The notes below the pieces were generated by a model that was given only the letters and a program-made list of their open reading frames with translations, searched no databases and was not told the DNA's origin. Shown piece after piece: positions 7,232-14,094 of a stretch of DNA of 15,951 nucleotides. A program made the translations under genes and the position numbers. Numbering within the stretch: the stretch's first letter is position 1; every line of letters begins with the position of its first letter. The DNA is from an uncultured Bacteroidota bacterium (GTDB taxonomy: Bacteria; Bacteroidota; Bacteroidia; 2-12-FULL-35-15): the NCBI GenBank assembly GCA_903881065.1, contig CAIRRW010000255.1, positions 1-15,951 of the forward strand, read 5' to 3'.

Positions 7232-9211
7232 TTATTTTTGTGGCCCTGCTTTCTTATTATCAATAAGCCATTGCGTAGCCTGTAACATGCTGTGTGCATA
7301 ATTTTCTAATGTATCCTTCAACTGTGGAAATTGGCTAATATATTGTTTCGGATCTCTATCACTGTAATGCAATAAATATTCATTACCGGCATTGTAATTA
7401 TGATACCAGAAATACTCATCGTTAACACAACCTAGCCTGTCATCAGCACTAAAAACAATGTATTTACGTCCTTCGTTAATTAAATCCACTCCCATGGTAT
7501 TATTTATATAGGATTGGTTAAGTAAGCCCATAATTGTTGGGAAAACATCAATCTGTCCACCAACAGAATTATTAATGGTTGGCTTAATAAACTTAGGTGA
7601 ATAAATAAGCAGAGGGATTTTATGATACGATAAATTCATTTCATAATAATCGCGATACCAACTACCATGGTCGGCAATAAAAACAAATATAGTATTATCA
7701 TACCACGGTTGAGTTGAACTTAACTTTAAGAACTTATTGATTGACCAGTCAGCATATTCTACGGACTGCTGTTTACTTTCTTTTGTCTTTGGAACAAAGC
7801 CATGTCCTTCAGGAATAAACATTGGTTCGTGGTCGCTGCCTGTTAAAATACTTGCCAAAAAGGGCTTAGGTGATTTAGACATTTCCGTAATTTCCTTTAC
7901 TGCATGTTCAAACAATACATCATCTGGCACACCCATTGAACTGTGAATTTCATTGGAAGGAAAATCCTTTTGAGAAACTATTTTATTAAATCCATTAGAT
8001 GTTAGGAAGCCTGCCATATTATCAAATTCACCATCGTGCGGACAAATAAATACAGACTGATAGCCAAATTGATTTAGTGTGTTTGCTATGCCGGTAAAAG
8101 GCTGAGTTATGCTTTCTGTAGCAAACATAGGATGCTGATTCATAAGTGCAGGCATGCCGAATAATGTTGAATAAACACCATTAAAAGTATGTATTCCGGC
8201 AGAAAATACATTTGTAAACGTGTAAGATATTTTTGCAAGACTGTCTAAATAAGGCGTCATATTTATAGGATTATTATCCAATCCTGTTTTCGATAAGCCC
8301 ATACTCTCCATAATTACAATTACCACATTTGCATTTAATGGAGCACCGGTTGCTGCAATCTTCCTGGCGATTGGTGAAGAGAACAAATTATTGCTTTTAA
8401 TACCAAGGTTTCTCTTAATTGTTTTTATTGCTATGTCATTATCCATAAAATGAACTTTTTCATTCCCCGGATTCAAGCTATTTTCATAGCTTTTCATAAA
8501 AGTAAATACCGGATTTAATCCGAGTTGATTTACAAAATTATTATTGGAAATATACGCTGTTCCCCATTGGATAGGTGATTTAATTGCTATACGCCCTCTC
8601 ATTCCTAATATTACTGTTGAGATAATCAACAAGGCTATTAAACTTTTTCTCAGATACTGATTCAATTGGAAACTAATTAAATCCGTTTCACTTTTTTGCA
8701 TTACAGAACGTTGAATAGACTTTATTCTTCTGGTAATAAAAAATATAAAAACGACAAGAATGACTATAAAAACATAATTAATCCAATTCTGATACACCAT
8801 TTGAATCATAAAAAGAGGATTATGAATCCAGTCCAGAACTGTAATTGTTACCCTAGTGAGGAAGTGGTCGAAGTATAAAATATCCACACAGCAAATCAAG
8901 AAGGCGAGACTAAACAAGATGATTATTATAACATTTGAAATGCGCAATAAAATTGATTTGTTTTTATTTACAAATAAATTTACCGTCATCAATAACGAAG
9001 GGAAAGCAAGTATATAGCAACATACAACCGAATCAAAACGAAAGCCCATAAGAAAGGCCTGTGCAAATAAACTTTTGGGAACACCAGTAGTATGGCTATA
9101 TTCTAAAGCAAACAGAATAATCCTTAAGAAGGTGAATGAAATTATTCCTAAAAAATAAACTCGAATCAGATATCTAATTTCGGAAGGCAAATACAGAAAT
9201 AGTTTTTTCAT
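7232..9211 (-). CDS. LtaS-like membrane sulfatase/phosphatase-fold protein (alkaline phosphatase superfamily)
   Basis: The 659-residue protein has five predicted membrane helices in its first 210 residues (about 15-37, 48-80, 90-115, 143-162, 190-206) and a large extracytoplasmic catalytic domain, the layout of lipoteichoic acid synthase LtaS and related phosphoglycerol or phosphoethanolamine transferases. Catalytic-site candidates are Glu302 (VIVIMESMG, metal), Thr342 in GIHTFNGVYSTLFG (nucleophile), His461 (TGSDHEPMF), and Asp514-His515 (FIADHGSW, metal). All key positions of an active enzyme appear present. Bacteroidota do not make lipoteichoic acid, so the substrate is probably another phospholipid-derived head group or a sulfate/phosphate ester; this is unresolved. 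It starts 27 bp after the OmpA-family gene and its stop TAA touches the mnmD ATG, indicating one operon. Confidence 0.88.
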   Translation of the reverse strand: MKKLFLYLPSEIRYLIRVYFLGIISFTFLRIILFALEYSHTTGVPKSLFAQAFLMGFRFDSVVCCYILAFPSLLMTVNLFVNKNKSILLRISNVIIIILFSLAFLICCVDILYFDHFLTRVTITVLDWIHNPLFMIQMVYQNWINYVFIVILVVFIFFITRRIKSIQRSVMQKSETDLISFQLNQYLRKSLIALLIISTVILGMRGRIAIKSPIQWGTAYISNNNFVNQLGLNPVFTFMKSYENSLNPGNEKVHFMDNDIAIKTIKRNLGIKSNNLFSSPIARKIAATGAPLNANVVIVIMESMGLSKTGLDNNPINMTPYLDSLAKISYTFTNVFSAGIHTFNGVYSTLFGMPALMNQHPMFATESITQPFTGIANTLNQFGYQSVFICPHDGEFDNMAGFLTSNGFNKIVSQKDFPSNEIHSSMGVPDDVLFEHAVKEITEMSKSPKPFLASILTGSDHEPMFIPEGHGFVPKTKESKQQSVEYADWSINKFLKLSSTQPWYDNTIFVFIADHGSWYRDYYEMNLSYHKIPLLIYSPKFIKPTINNSVGGQIDVFPTIMGLLNQSYINNTMGVDLINEGRKYIVFSADDRLGCVNDEYFWYHNYNAGNEYLLHYSDRDPKQYISQFPQLKDTLENYAHSMLQATQWLIDNKKAGPQK

Positions 9212-9238
9212 TGAATAGTTATTCTCAATGATAAAGTA

Positions 9239-11290
9239 CTAATTACTTAAAATTTTAAATTCCGTCCTTCTATTTAATTGCCTGCCCGCATCTGTTTCGT
9301 TGGTTGCAACAGGCTGAGTTTCGCCATAGCCTTTGTAAGTTAAGCGAGATATATTTACACCTTCCTTCACCATATAATCAACCACCGCTTTAGCTCTACT
9401 TTCCGACAATCTTAAATTATAATCTGCCGGCCCTTTTGAATCGGTATGTCCAGAGATTTCAATTTTCAGGGAAGCATTATCCATCATCAATTTCACTAAT
9501 CGCTGCAATTCGTTTGTTGACTCTGAGCGAAGTGTTGCCTTATCAAAATCAAAGAAAATATTTTTAAGTACAATTTTATTTCCTGCTGAAAGACTCTTTA
9601 ACGCTATATCCTTTTGAACTTCTTCAAAAACGGAAGTTGCAGGAATATCAAAATTTTCGGAGTGAAACAAATAGCCCTCTTTCTTAACTGCAATACCATA
9701 ATTTTTTCCTGCCGGTAACGAAACCAAATATTTGCCTGAAGAACTATTAGAAACAAAACTTGCAATCACTTCGTTCTTCTGATTATCGACAATTTCAATT
9801 GTTGCATCCAAAGGTTTATTGGTTAGTGCATCAGTAATTACTCCTTTCAAAAGAGTTAGCTGTGCTTCTTTAATTTTAGTAGTAACACCTCCAACCACAC
9901 TATCTTTATTATTCAGAGTCATCTCCTTTTCATTGCCTAAAAAAGTTATCATGTAAATATCCTTTTCACCATAACCACTTTTATTAAAAGAAGAATAATA
10001 ACCATGTTTTCCATTGGCAGCCATCACAAAAAACACATCATCATCAGGGGTATTTATAGGATAGCCAAGATTTTCCGGCGTTTGCCACTTCCCATTTTCA
10101 AATACTGATTTGAATATATCATATCCACCCATTGAGTTATGCCCTTTCGAACTAAAATATAATGTCTTTCCATCAGGATGAATAAACACGCCTTCTTCAT
10201 CATACTTGGTATTAATTGTCGGCCCAATGTTTACAGCTTTCCCCCAGCTTCCTTTATCATCTTTTTTTGATACCCAGATATCTCTTCCACCCAGACCATC
10301 CAGTCGGTTACTAACAAAATAAAGTGTTTTACCGTCTGACGAAAGAGAAGCAGAAGATTCATGTGCATCCGTATTAATATTCTTATTCAACTTCTCCGGC
10401 TTCGACCATGTGGTTCCTGACAATGTACTTTGATAAATATTTCCATCTCCATTATCATCCCCATATACATATAAAGTTTGACCATCGGGCGACAAACCCA
10501 TTGCAGCATCATGTCGTTTTGTATTTATAGGTGAGCCGATATTTTGTGCAGGTGTCCATTTGCCATTTACTTTAGTTGATATATAGATATCTTCAAAATA
10601 CTCATTTGAAAATTCATCTATTCCTCCACCAGTGGTAGAAGATCTGCGAGAAGTAAAAATAATTTCCGATTCATCAGCTGTGATAAAAGGTGCATAATCA
10701 GGAAAGGGAGAATTTATAGCTTCGCCAACATTATCAATAATAACACGAACAGGCTTACTTACCAAGGACTTCCCGAAATTACATTCCTGTATTTTTTTCT
10801 TTACTTCATCACCAGTCTCCTTGTTTTCTTTACTATTATTTATGGATGCCTGATATATTTTATACTCCTCAATTGCCTTATCCAATTGCATATCCAGATG
10901 ATAGGCTTCACCTAAAGCAAAATGTATCTGTTCGTCCACATTCGGTTTCAGCTTATATGCCTTTTCGAGAAACGGAATAGCTTTTAATTTGCTATTTGAA
11001 TTCAAATAACAATTCCCAATTTTATAATTTAATAAAGCATTCTCCGGATTCACATTATTGGCAAGCAGATAAGGTTCTATTGCCTGTTTATAATACAATG
11101 GTCCCTGCTCATAAAACACATCGCCTTTATCAATATTGCTTTTGGCGTCCTTTAATTTATCCTTTTGGTCTTTAAAATTTTCCTTTGTAAACTCAATATT
11201 TTGAGCAACAGAAACAGCCGAAATAAAAACAAAAAGCATTAGTAAATTATATTTCATCTTCCCTTTAATTTGTGTGCCTATACTTTTCAT
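9239..11290 (-). CDS. PorE-like TPR / PD40 propeller / CRD / OmpA-domain outer membrane protein
   Basis: The 683-residue protein has TPR-like helices (about 45-150), a WD40-like PD40 propeller (about 180-455) with repeats such as LSPDGQTLYVYGD, SSDGKTLYFVSNR and HPDGKTLYFSSKG, a carboxypeptidase-regulatory-like sandwich (about 481-563: LKGVITDALTNKPLDATIEI), and a C-terminal OmpA domain (about 573-683). The OmpA peptidoglycan-binding signature is intact: FFDFDKATL, SGHTDSKG with Asp617, and NLRLSESRA with Arg632. The order TPR-propeller-CRD-OmpA is that of PorE, a T9SS component of Porphyromonas gingivalis that anchors the machinery to peptidoglycan, but Bacteroidota carry several paralogues with this plan. 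Unlike lipoprotein PorE, no lipobox cysteine is seen: the signal peptide ends SVAQN. Met12 (11257) may be the true start, since MKYNLLMLFVFISAVSVAQ is a cleaner signal peptide. It is the first gene of the unit with the LtaS-like gene and mnmD. Confidence 0.88.
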   Translation of the reverse strand: MKSIGTQIKGKMKYNLLMLFVFISAVSVAQNIEFTKENFKDQKDKLKDAKSNIDKGDVFYEQGPLYYKQAIEPYLLANNVNPENALLNYKIGNCYLNSNSKLKAIPFLEKAYKLKPNVDEQIHFALGEAYHLDMQLDKAIEEYKIYQASINNSKENKETGDEVKKKIQECNFGKSLVSKPVRVIIDNVGEAINSPFPDYAPFITADESEIIFTSRRSSTTGGGIDEFSNEYFEDIYISTKVNGKWTPAQNIGSPINTKRHDAAMGLSPDGQTLYVYGDDNGDGNIYQSTLSGTTWSKPEKLNKNINTDAHESSASLSSDGKTLYFVSNRLDGLGGRDIWVSKKDDKGSWGKAVNIGPTINTKYDEEGVFIHPDGKTLYFSSKGHNSMGGYDIFKSVFENGKWQTPENLGYPINTPDDDVFFVMAANGKHGYYSSFNKSGYGEKDIYMITFLGNEKEMTLNNKDSVVGGVTTKIKEAQLTLLKGVITDALTNKPLDATIEIVDNQKNEVIASFVSNSSSGKYLVSLPAGKNYGIAVKKEGYLFHSENFDIPATSVFEEVQKDIALKSLSAGNKIVLKNIFFDFDKATLRSESTNELQRLVKLMMDNASLKIEISGHTDSKGPADYNLRLSESRAKAVVDYMVKEGVNISRLTYKGYGETQPVATNETDAGRQLNRRTEFKILSN

Positions 11291-11329
11291 TTATAATAAA
11301 TTTTATTTTTAATGTCTCTATCTTATCCT

Positions 11330-11349
11330 GTAATGTTTAATTACATTAC
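11330..11349. promoter_or_regulatory. 20-bp palindrome upstream of the PorE-like gene
   Basis: GTAATGT/ACATTAC, 7-bp arms around TTAATT, centred about 50 bp upstream of the OmpA-family start codon. The size and placement fit an operator for a dimeric regulator, but the sequence is A/T-rich and could be chance. No TAnnTTTG element was found next to it. Confidence 0.25.
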
Positions 11350-11432
11350 GCTATAGTTATTTACTAATCTTCAGGAGGGGATTTTTTCAACCATCAAAAG
11401 TACTAAGATTTTCCAAGACTAGAAGGAGCAAC

Positions 11433-11475
11433 AAAAAAACTCCCGCCAACATTTCAGTCAACGGGAGTTTTTTTT
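11433..11475 (-). terminator. Rho-independent terminator after the Fn3-like gene
   Basis: CTCCCG (11440-11445) pairs with CGGGAG (11462-11467) around a 16-nt loop and is flanked by seven A and eight T, so the stem extends through A/T pairs. It lies about 90 bp downstream of the minus-strand Fn3-like gene and separates it from the OmpA-family operon. The symmetry would let it act on the plus strand too, but no gene there needs it. Confidence 0.8.
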
Positions 11476-11564
11476 GATTACCGATTTTCAATTTTTCAAT
11501 TACCGATTACACTTCCCAATCAGCACATCAGTAAATCAGCACATCGACACATCATATCATCAAC
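11476..11564. repeat. Short low-complexity direct repeats
   Basis: Two copies of gattaccgatt-like sequence (near 11476 and 11501) are followed by several imprecise copies of cagcacatc/cgacacatc/atcatatcatc up to the stop codon of the Fn3-like gene. No coding potential or RNA fold is evident. Such short degenerate repeats are common between genes in this phylum. Confidence 0.45.
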
Positions 11565-12323
11565 CTACTGCACCGTAAAATCAATGGCAGTACACCATTT
11601 GCTCAACCCTGTTTTAGTAGAGTTGGTACGTTTACGGAATTTTGCAGGCATACCGGGTTTCATGGCTATAAGCGTAGTTTTTGATTTTTGTGTATCTGGC
11701 AGGTCAATCCATGTTACTCCACCATCAAGGCTATATTGCCAATAATAAGTAGCTTTCACATATTTACCATCAACCTTCACTGCAATACTACTAAGCGCTG
11801 CTTCGCCACTTGCAGCACCCTGTGTTACCGAAAAATCCTGTTTTTTATGCCCTTTACCTCCAATCACCACCATTTGCGCTCCTTCAATTATCTCCACACA
11901 ATTGGTTTGATCCAACCGCGCTAAATCATTTATATAACCAAGTGCATTTTGCAACGTGCCATATAATAAAGTTTTGGCTGCCATTTTTGCTCCACCTACT
12001 CCCAATCCTTTATTTTTGGCGTTGGTAATTGCCTGTGCATAATCTTTTAGCTGCGCCTGCAATAATAGCATACCTACAAATGGAGTAGAGAAATAACCGC
12101 CGATATCTTTCATCAACGCACTATTAATGGCAGTAGCTTTTGTTAAAAAATCTGCATCACGCGTTTGCAAATTGAAACCTAATTTACCTTTAATCGTTTT
12201 TAAAATTATCGATGCCAGTAATATTATTATCCTGTTATCAGCATAGTCGGATAGTACACCGTTTCTGTTCAATGCTTTATTTTCGCTGCGGGTAATTGTA
12301 CCCTTATATATTATCTTTTTCAT
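11565..12323 (-). CDS. Small fibronectin type III-like domain protein, function unknown
   Basis: The 252-residue product has an N-terminal, mainly helical half (about 35-150, alternating Leu/Ala-rich segments such as LLLQAQLKDYAQAITNAKNK) and a C-terminal beta-sandwich (about 163-252). The latter contains YYWQYSLDGGVTWIDLP and a closing KFRKRTNSTKTGLSKWC strand pair, resembling the Fn3-like domain of small Bacteroidota proteins often annotated only as Fn3 domain-containing. No signal peptide, catalytic motif or sorting domain is visible. It begins MKKIIYKGTITRSENK, so cytoplasmic location or non-classical export is possible. It is preceded by a large palindromic repeat and followed by its own terminator, so it is probably transcribed alone. 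An assignment beyond the domain resemblance is not justified. Confidence 0.72.
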   Translation of the reverse strand: MKKIIYKGTITRSENKALNRNGVLSDYADNRIIILLASIILKTIKGKLGFNLQTRDADFLTKATAINSALMKDIGGYFSTPFVGMLLLQAQLKDYAQAITNAKNKGLGVGGAKMAAKTLLYGTLQNALGYINDLARLDQTNCVEIIEGAQMVVIGGKGHKKQDFSVTQGAASGEAALSSIAVKVDGKYVKATYYWQYSLDGGVTWIDLPDTQKSKTTLIAMKPGMPAKFRKRTNSTKTGLSKWCTAIDFTVQ

Positions 12324-12344
12324 TTTTATATTTTTTTATTAATT

Positions 12345-12475
12345 GAGATTCCTCGCTACTGCTCGGAATGACAGTGTAATAGTTAGTGTTGGTAATAGGA
12401 GCGGCTGCTTTGCAGCCGCTCCTATTACTCCTCAAATTGTTCGGTTCTGTCATTCCGAATGCAGTGAGGAATCTC
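12345..12475. repeat. Nested intergenic palindrome (130 bp)
   Basis: The outer arms (12345-12374 and 12447-12475) are imperfect complements containing GAGATTCCTC and CGGAATGACAG. The inner arms (12392-12408 and 12412-12428) form a perfect 17-bp stem with a TTT loop and the GC-rich core AGGAGCGGCTGC. The inner stem is much more GC-rich than its surroundings. As RNA the whole element would make a long two-step hairpin. It lies between two minus-strand genes and may end transcription of the repeat-protein gene, though it has no T-tract. Its form recalls dispersed palindromic (REP/MITE-like) elements; no transposase is present. Confidence 0.75.
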
Positions 12476-12487
12476 TGCCTAACATTC

Positions 12488-13213
12488 CTATACCTGCGGC
12501 AAAGGCAGCTTAAAACGTTGTGAAATAGTACTGCTGACAATACCATATTTGGTAGTTACCGCAGTTTCTATTCGTGTTATAGTATTGATATTCATACTAC
12601 GAGCTTTTTCTGAAACTAAACAACATCCTTCTGTTTGCACAACACAAATATCTGTTGATGGGATACAAGGATGTGTTAACACAATACAACCATCTGGTGT
12701 GAGGACACAAGGATGTGTTGATGCAACACAAACATCTGGTGTGAAAACACAAGGATGTGTTAATGCAACACAAACATCTGGTGTGAGAACACAAGGATGT
12801 GTTGATGCAACAAAACTATCTGCTGTGAGAACACAAGGATGTGTTAACACAACACAAACATCTGTTGTGAGAACACAAGAATGTGTTAATGCAACATAAA
12901 CATCTGATGTGAGAACACAAGGATGTGTTAACACAACACAAACATCTGATGTGAGGACAGAAGGATGTATTATCGCAACACAAACATCTGTTGTAAGAAC
13001 ACAAGGTTGTATGCTTGCTTCACAGTTGGTATTTAGTACTGCCAATAGTAGTAGTGTTATTCTATACTTATCCATTTGTTTCTGCATCCATTCCCATCTC
13101 ACCTTTTTATCATTTACTTTACTATAAGGTTTTATGTGAATGCAGGAAGCATCCATTGTCGCTCTTCTTTTTTCGATGATTGCAGGTGCTGATATTACCT
13201 TTTCATTTTTCAT
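12488..13213 (-). CDS. Unrecognised protein with nine 14-residue cysteine-containing repeats
   Basis: I do not recognise this 241-residue protein. Residues 1-46 are polar and basic. Residues 47-67 (MDKYRITLLLLAVLNTNCEAS) look like a short signal peptide, so translation may really begin at Met47 (13075). Residues 71-196 are nine tandem repeats of 14 residues with the pattern CVLTxDVCVxxTHP; positions 1 and 8 are usually Cys, and each repeat can be seen as two related heptads. A C-terminal tail of about 45 residues follows. At DNA level the unit is 42 bp. The minus strand is taken as coding because all units stay open there, whereas a plus-strand frame is cut by TAA at 12897-12899 in the sixth unit, and the flanking genes are also on the minus strand. 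Function unknown: a secreted disulphide-rich repeat protein is possible, and chance openness of a stop-free repeat cannot be excluded. Confidence 0.55.
   Translation of the reverse strand: MKNEKVISAPAIIEKRRATMDASCIHIKPYSKVNDKKVRWEWMQKQMDKYRITLLLLAVLNTNCEASIQPCVLTTDVCVAIIHPSVLTSDVCVVLTHPCVLTSDVYVALTHSCVLTTDVCVVLTHPCVLTADSFVASTHPCVLTPDVCVALTHPCVFTPDVCVASTHPCVLTPDGCIVLTHPCIPSTDICVVQTEGCCLVSEKARSMNINTITRIETAVTTKYGIVSSTISQRFKLPLPQV
12627..13004. repeat. 42-bp tandem repeat array (about nine units)
   Basis: Eight head-to-tail units of exactly 42 bp begin at 12669, 12711, 12753, 12795, 12837, 12879, 12921 and 12963; a degenerate unit precedes them at 12627-12668. Units differ by a few substitutions and no indels. 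Units starting at 12669, 12837 and 12921 contain the palindrome TGTGTTAACACA. Within a unit the two 21-bp halves both begin TGTGTT on the minus strand, pointing to an older internal duplication. There are no unique spacers, so this is not a CRISPR array. It lies inside the repeat-protein gene and keeps frame. Confidence 0.93.
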
Positions 13214-13341
13214 TATGTATTGCTAACTGTTTAGTTATTTAACATTGCAAAACAACAAAATAGGAAAAAGGGAAATAAATAAATTACATATCCTAACCTA
13301 AAATGGTGGGGAAATACCAAAAACCGGTGACATGATTTTTA

Positions 13342-13740
13342 TTAGGGAAACAAAAGCAACTGATTAGGATTTACAAATGCAGGTTTTGGTTTTATAGGAT
13401 CAAATATTATTTTCGATTTTATTTCATTATTATACCAGTATTCGGTAGTGGTAATGCAAGTTTCATCTTTCATCAACAAATGGCAGTCGGCAGTATATTC
13501 TTTTTTTATTTCCAGTACATTTACAAAACAGCCTTTATTTGCCATTTTATAAATTTCGAAATGCACCATCTCTGCAAAGTATGCCTTTAACGATTTATGT
13601 ATATAATAGTGCTTGGTGCCGGTGCGCAGATACACAGTAACATAATTACCGAATACTTCTGCACGTGTAATTTCGTGATAATCTACAAAATCAAAATTTT
13701 TGTCTTCATCCCTAAGTTTCAATATTACATTCGAGTCCAT
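13342..13740 (-). CDS. Stand-alone LytTR-type DNA-binding regulator
   Basis: The 132-residue protein is essentially one LytTR-like domain (about 15-105). The usual signatures are recognisable: an opening ITRAEVFGNYVTVYLRTG corresponding to the ...A.gNYv.v.l..g strand pair, IHKSLKAYFAEM corresponding to the .R.SL.e.e..L helix, and FEIYKMANKGCFVNVLEIKK corresponding to F.r.hrs.iVN...I. Typical LytTR proteins carry an N-terminal response-regulator receiver, which is absent here, so it would bind DNA without phosphorelay control or with an unknown partner. A short tail (FDPIKPKPAFVNPNQLLLFP) follows. It faces away from cas9 and lies downstream of the tracrRNA on the same strand, but two terminators intervene, so any role in the CRISPR locus is speculative. 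Confidence 0.72.
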   Translation of the reverse strand: MDSNVILKLRDEDKNFDFVDYHEITRAEVFGNYVTVYLRTGTKHYYIHKSLKAYFAEMVHFEIYKMANKGCFVNVLEIKKEYTADCHLLMKDETCITTTEYWYNNEIKSKIIFDPIKPKPAFVNPNQLLLFP

Positions 13741-13896
13741 ATATTTATATATTAATAGTGAATTGATACTGCTATTGATGTAAGCTATTATATATCCTTA
13801 TACTCCTTTTATCCAAAAGAGTTTCATTAGTATCGTTTATTTTTACTTTACTACGTATATTTAGAAGCATTACAAATAGTGGCAATTCATCATTTT

Positions 13897-13927
13897 TTGA
13901 ATAGGATAGAAAATTCAATTACATTTG
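13897..13927 (+). promoter_or_regulatory. Probable cas9 promoter (Bacteroidetes type)
   Basis: A TTG (13897-13899, end of a TTTTTTG run) and TACATTTG (13920-13927) are separated by 20 bp, matching the Bacteroidetes -33/-7 pattern TTG...TAnnTTTG. It points to cas9 at 14113. Transcription would begin a few bases after 13927 and give a leader of about 180 nt that runs through the tracrRNA region in antisense. No other plus-strand TAnnTTTG was found closer to cas9. Confidence 0.6.
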
Positions 13928-13947
13928 AGGAGAAATAAAAAGACAAT

Positions 13948-13976
13948 AAAAAAAGCGATTCCTATTACAGAACCGC
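13948..13976 (-). terminator. Second minus-strand terminator downstream of tracrRNA
   Basis: On the minus strand GCGGTTC and GAATCGC (13970-13976 and 13955-13961) pair around an 8-nt loop, followed by seven T. One pair is G-U on this strand but would be A-C on the plus strand, which supports minus-strand use. It would catch read-through from the tracrRNA or define a longer form of about 140 nt. Confidence 0.7.
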
Positions 13977-14010
13977 CTTAGATGTTTTAAAGGAATAAAA
14001 TAATGAAAAT

Positions 14011-14038
14011 AAAAAAGCCCCACGGAGTACGCAGGGCT
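14011..14038 (-). terminator. tracrRNA terminator
   Basis: On the minus strand AGCCCTGCG and CGTGGGGCT form nine pairs (two G-U) around TACTC, followed by TTTTTTATTTT. It closes the tracrRNA and in type II systems also serves as a 3' structural hairpin bound by Cas9. Confidence 0.85.
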
Positions 14039-14086
14039 AAGAAATTCTTCGGCTTATAGCCTTATTGTGATAAGTCTTTCAAAGTA
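14011..14086 (-). ncRNA. Probable tracrRNA of the type II CRISPR-Cas system
   Basis: Reading the minus strand from about 14086, the RNA of about 76 nt would hold an anti-repeat-like segment (complement of 14064-14086, including GAAAGACTTATCACAAT), then AA and a short nexus-like hairpin GGCT-ATA-AGCC (14051-14061). A linker with GAAGAATTTC follows, and then a terminator hairpin of nine pairs with loop TACTC (14016-14038) followed by TTTTTT. Two of the terminator pairs are G-U on this strand and mismatched on the other, which fixes the direction. A perfect TACATTTG -7 box ends just before the predicted start. Location directly upstream of and divergent from cas9 is usual for type II tracrRNAs. 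The array is outside the window, so pairing with the repeat cannot be verified here; the CRISPR repeat is predicted to contain ATTGTGATAAGTCTTTCAAA. Confidence 0.82.
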
Positions 14087-14094
14087 CAAATGTA
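14087..14094 (-). promoter_or_regulatory. tracrRNA -7 promoter element
   Basis: The minus strand reads TACATTTG, a full match to the Bacteroidetes -7 consensus TAnnTTTG, immediately before the anti-repeat. The -33 TTG is not clear; only a TTC stands at about the right distance. The same octamer serves the opposing cas9 promoter. Confidence 0.6.

Noticed and set aside
12345..12475. Insertion sequence ends
   Set aside because: The arms enclose no transposase and no target-site duplication was recognised.
12304..12546. 80-codon minus-strand frame across the nested palindrome
   Set aside because: It overlaps the start of the Fn3-like gene and the end of the repeat-protein gene and translates the palindromic repeat; no start context or domain.
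12549..12899. Plus-strand frame through the 42-bp repeats (TQGCVNATQTSGVR-type repeats)
   Set aside because: A TAA in the sixth unit interrupts it while the minus-strand frame stays open through all units, and neighbours are on the minus strand.
12627..13004. CRISPR array
   Set aside because: Units are contiguous 42-bp direct repeats with no unique spacers.
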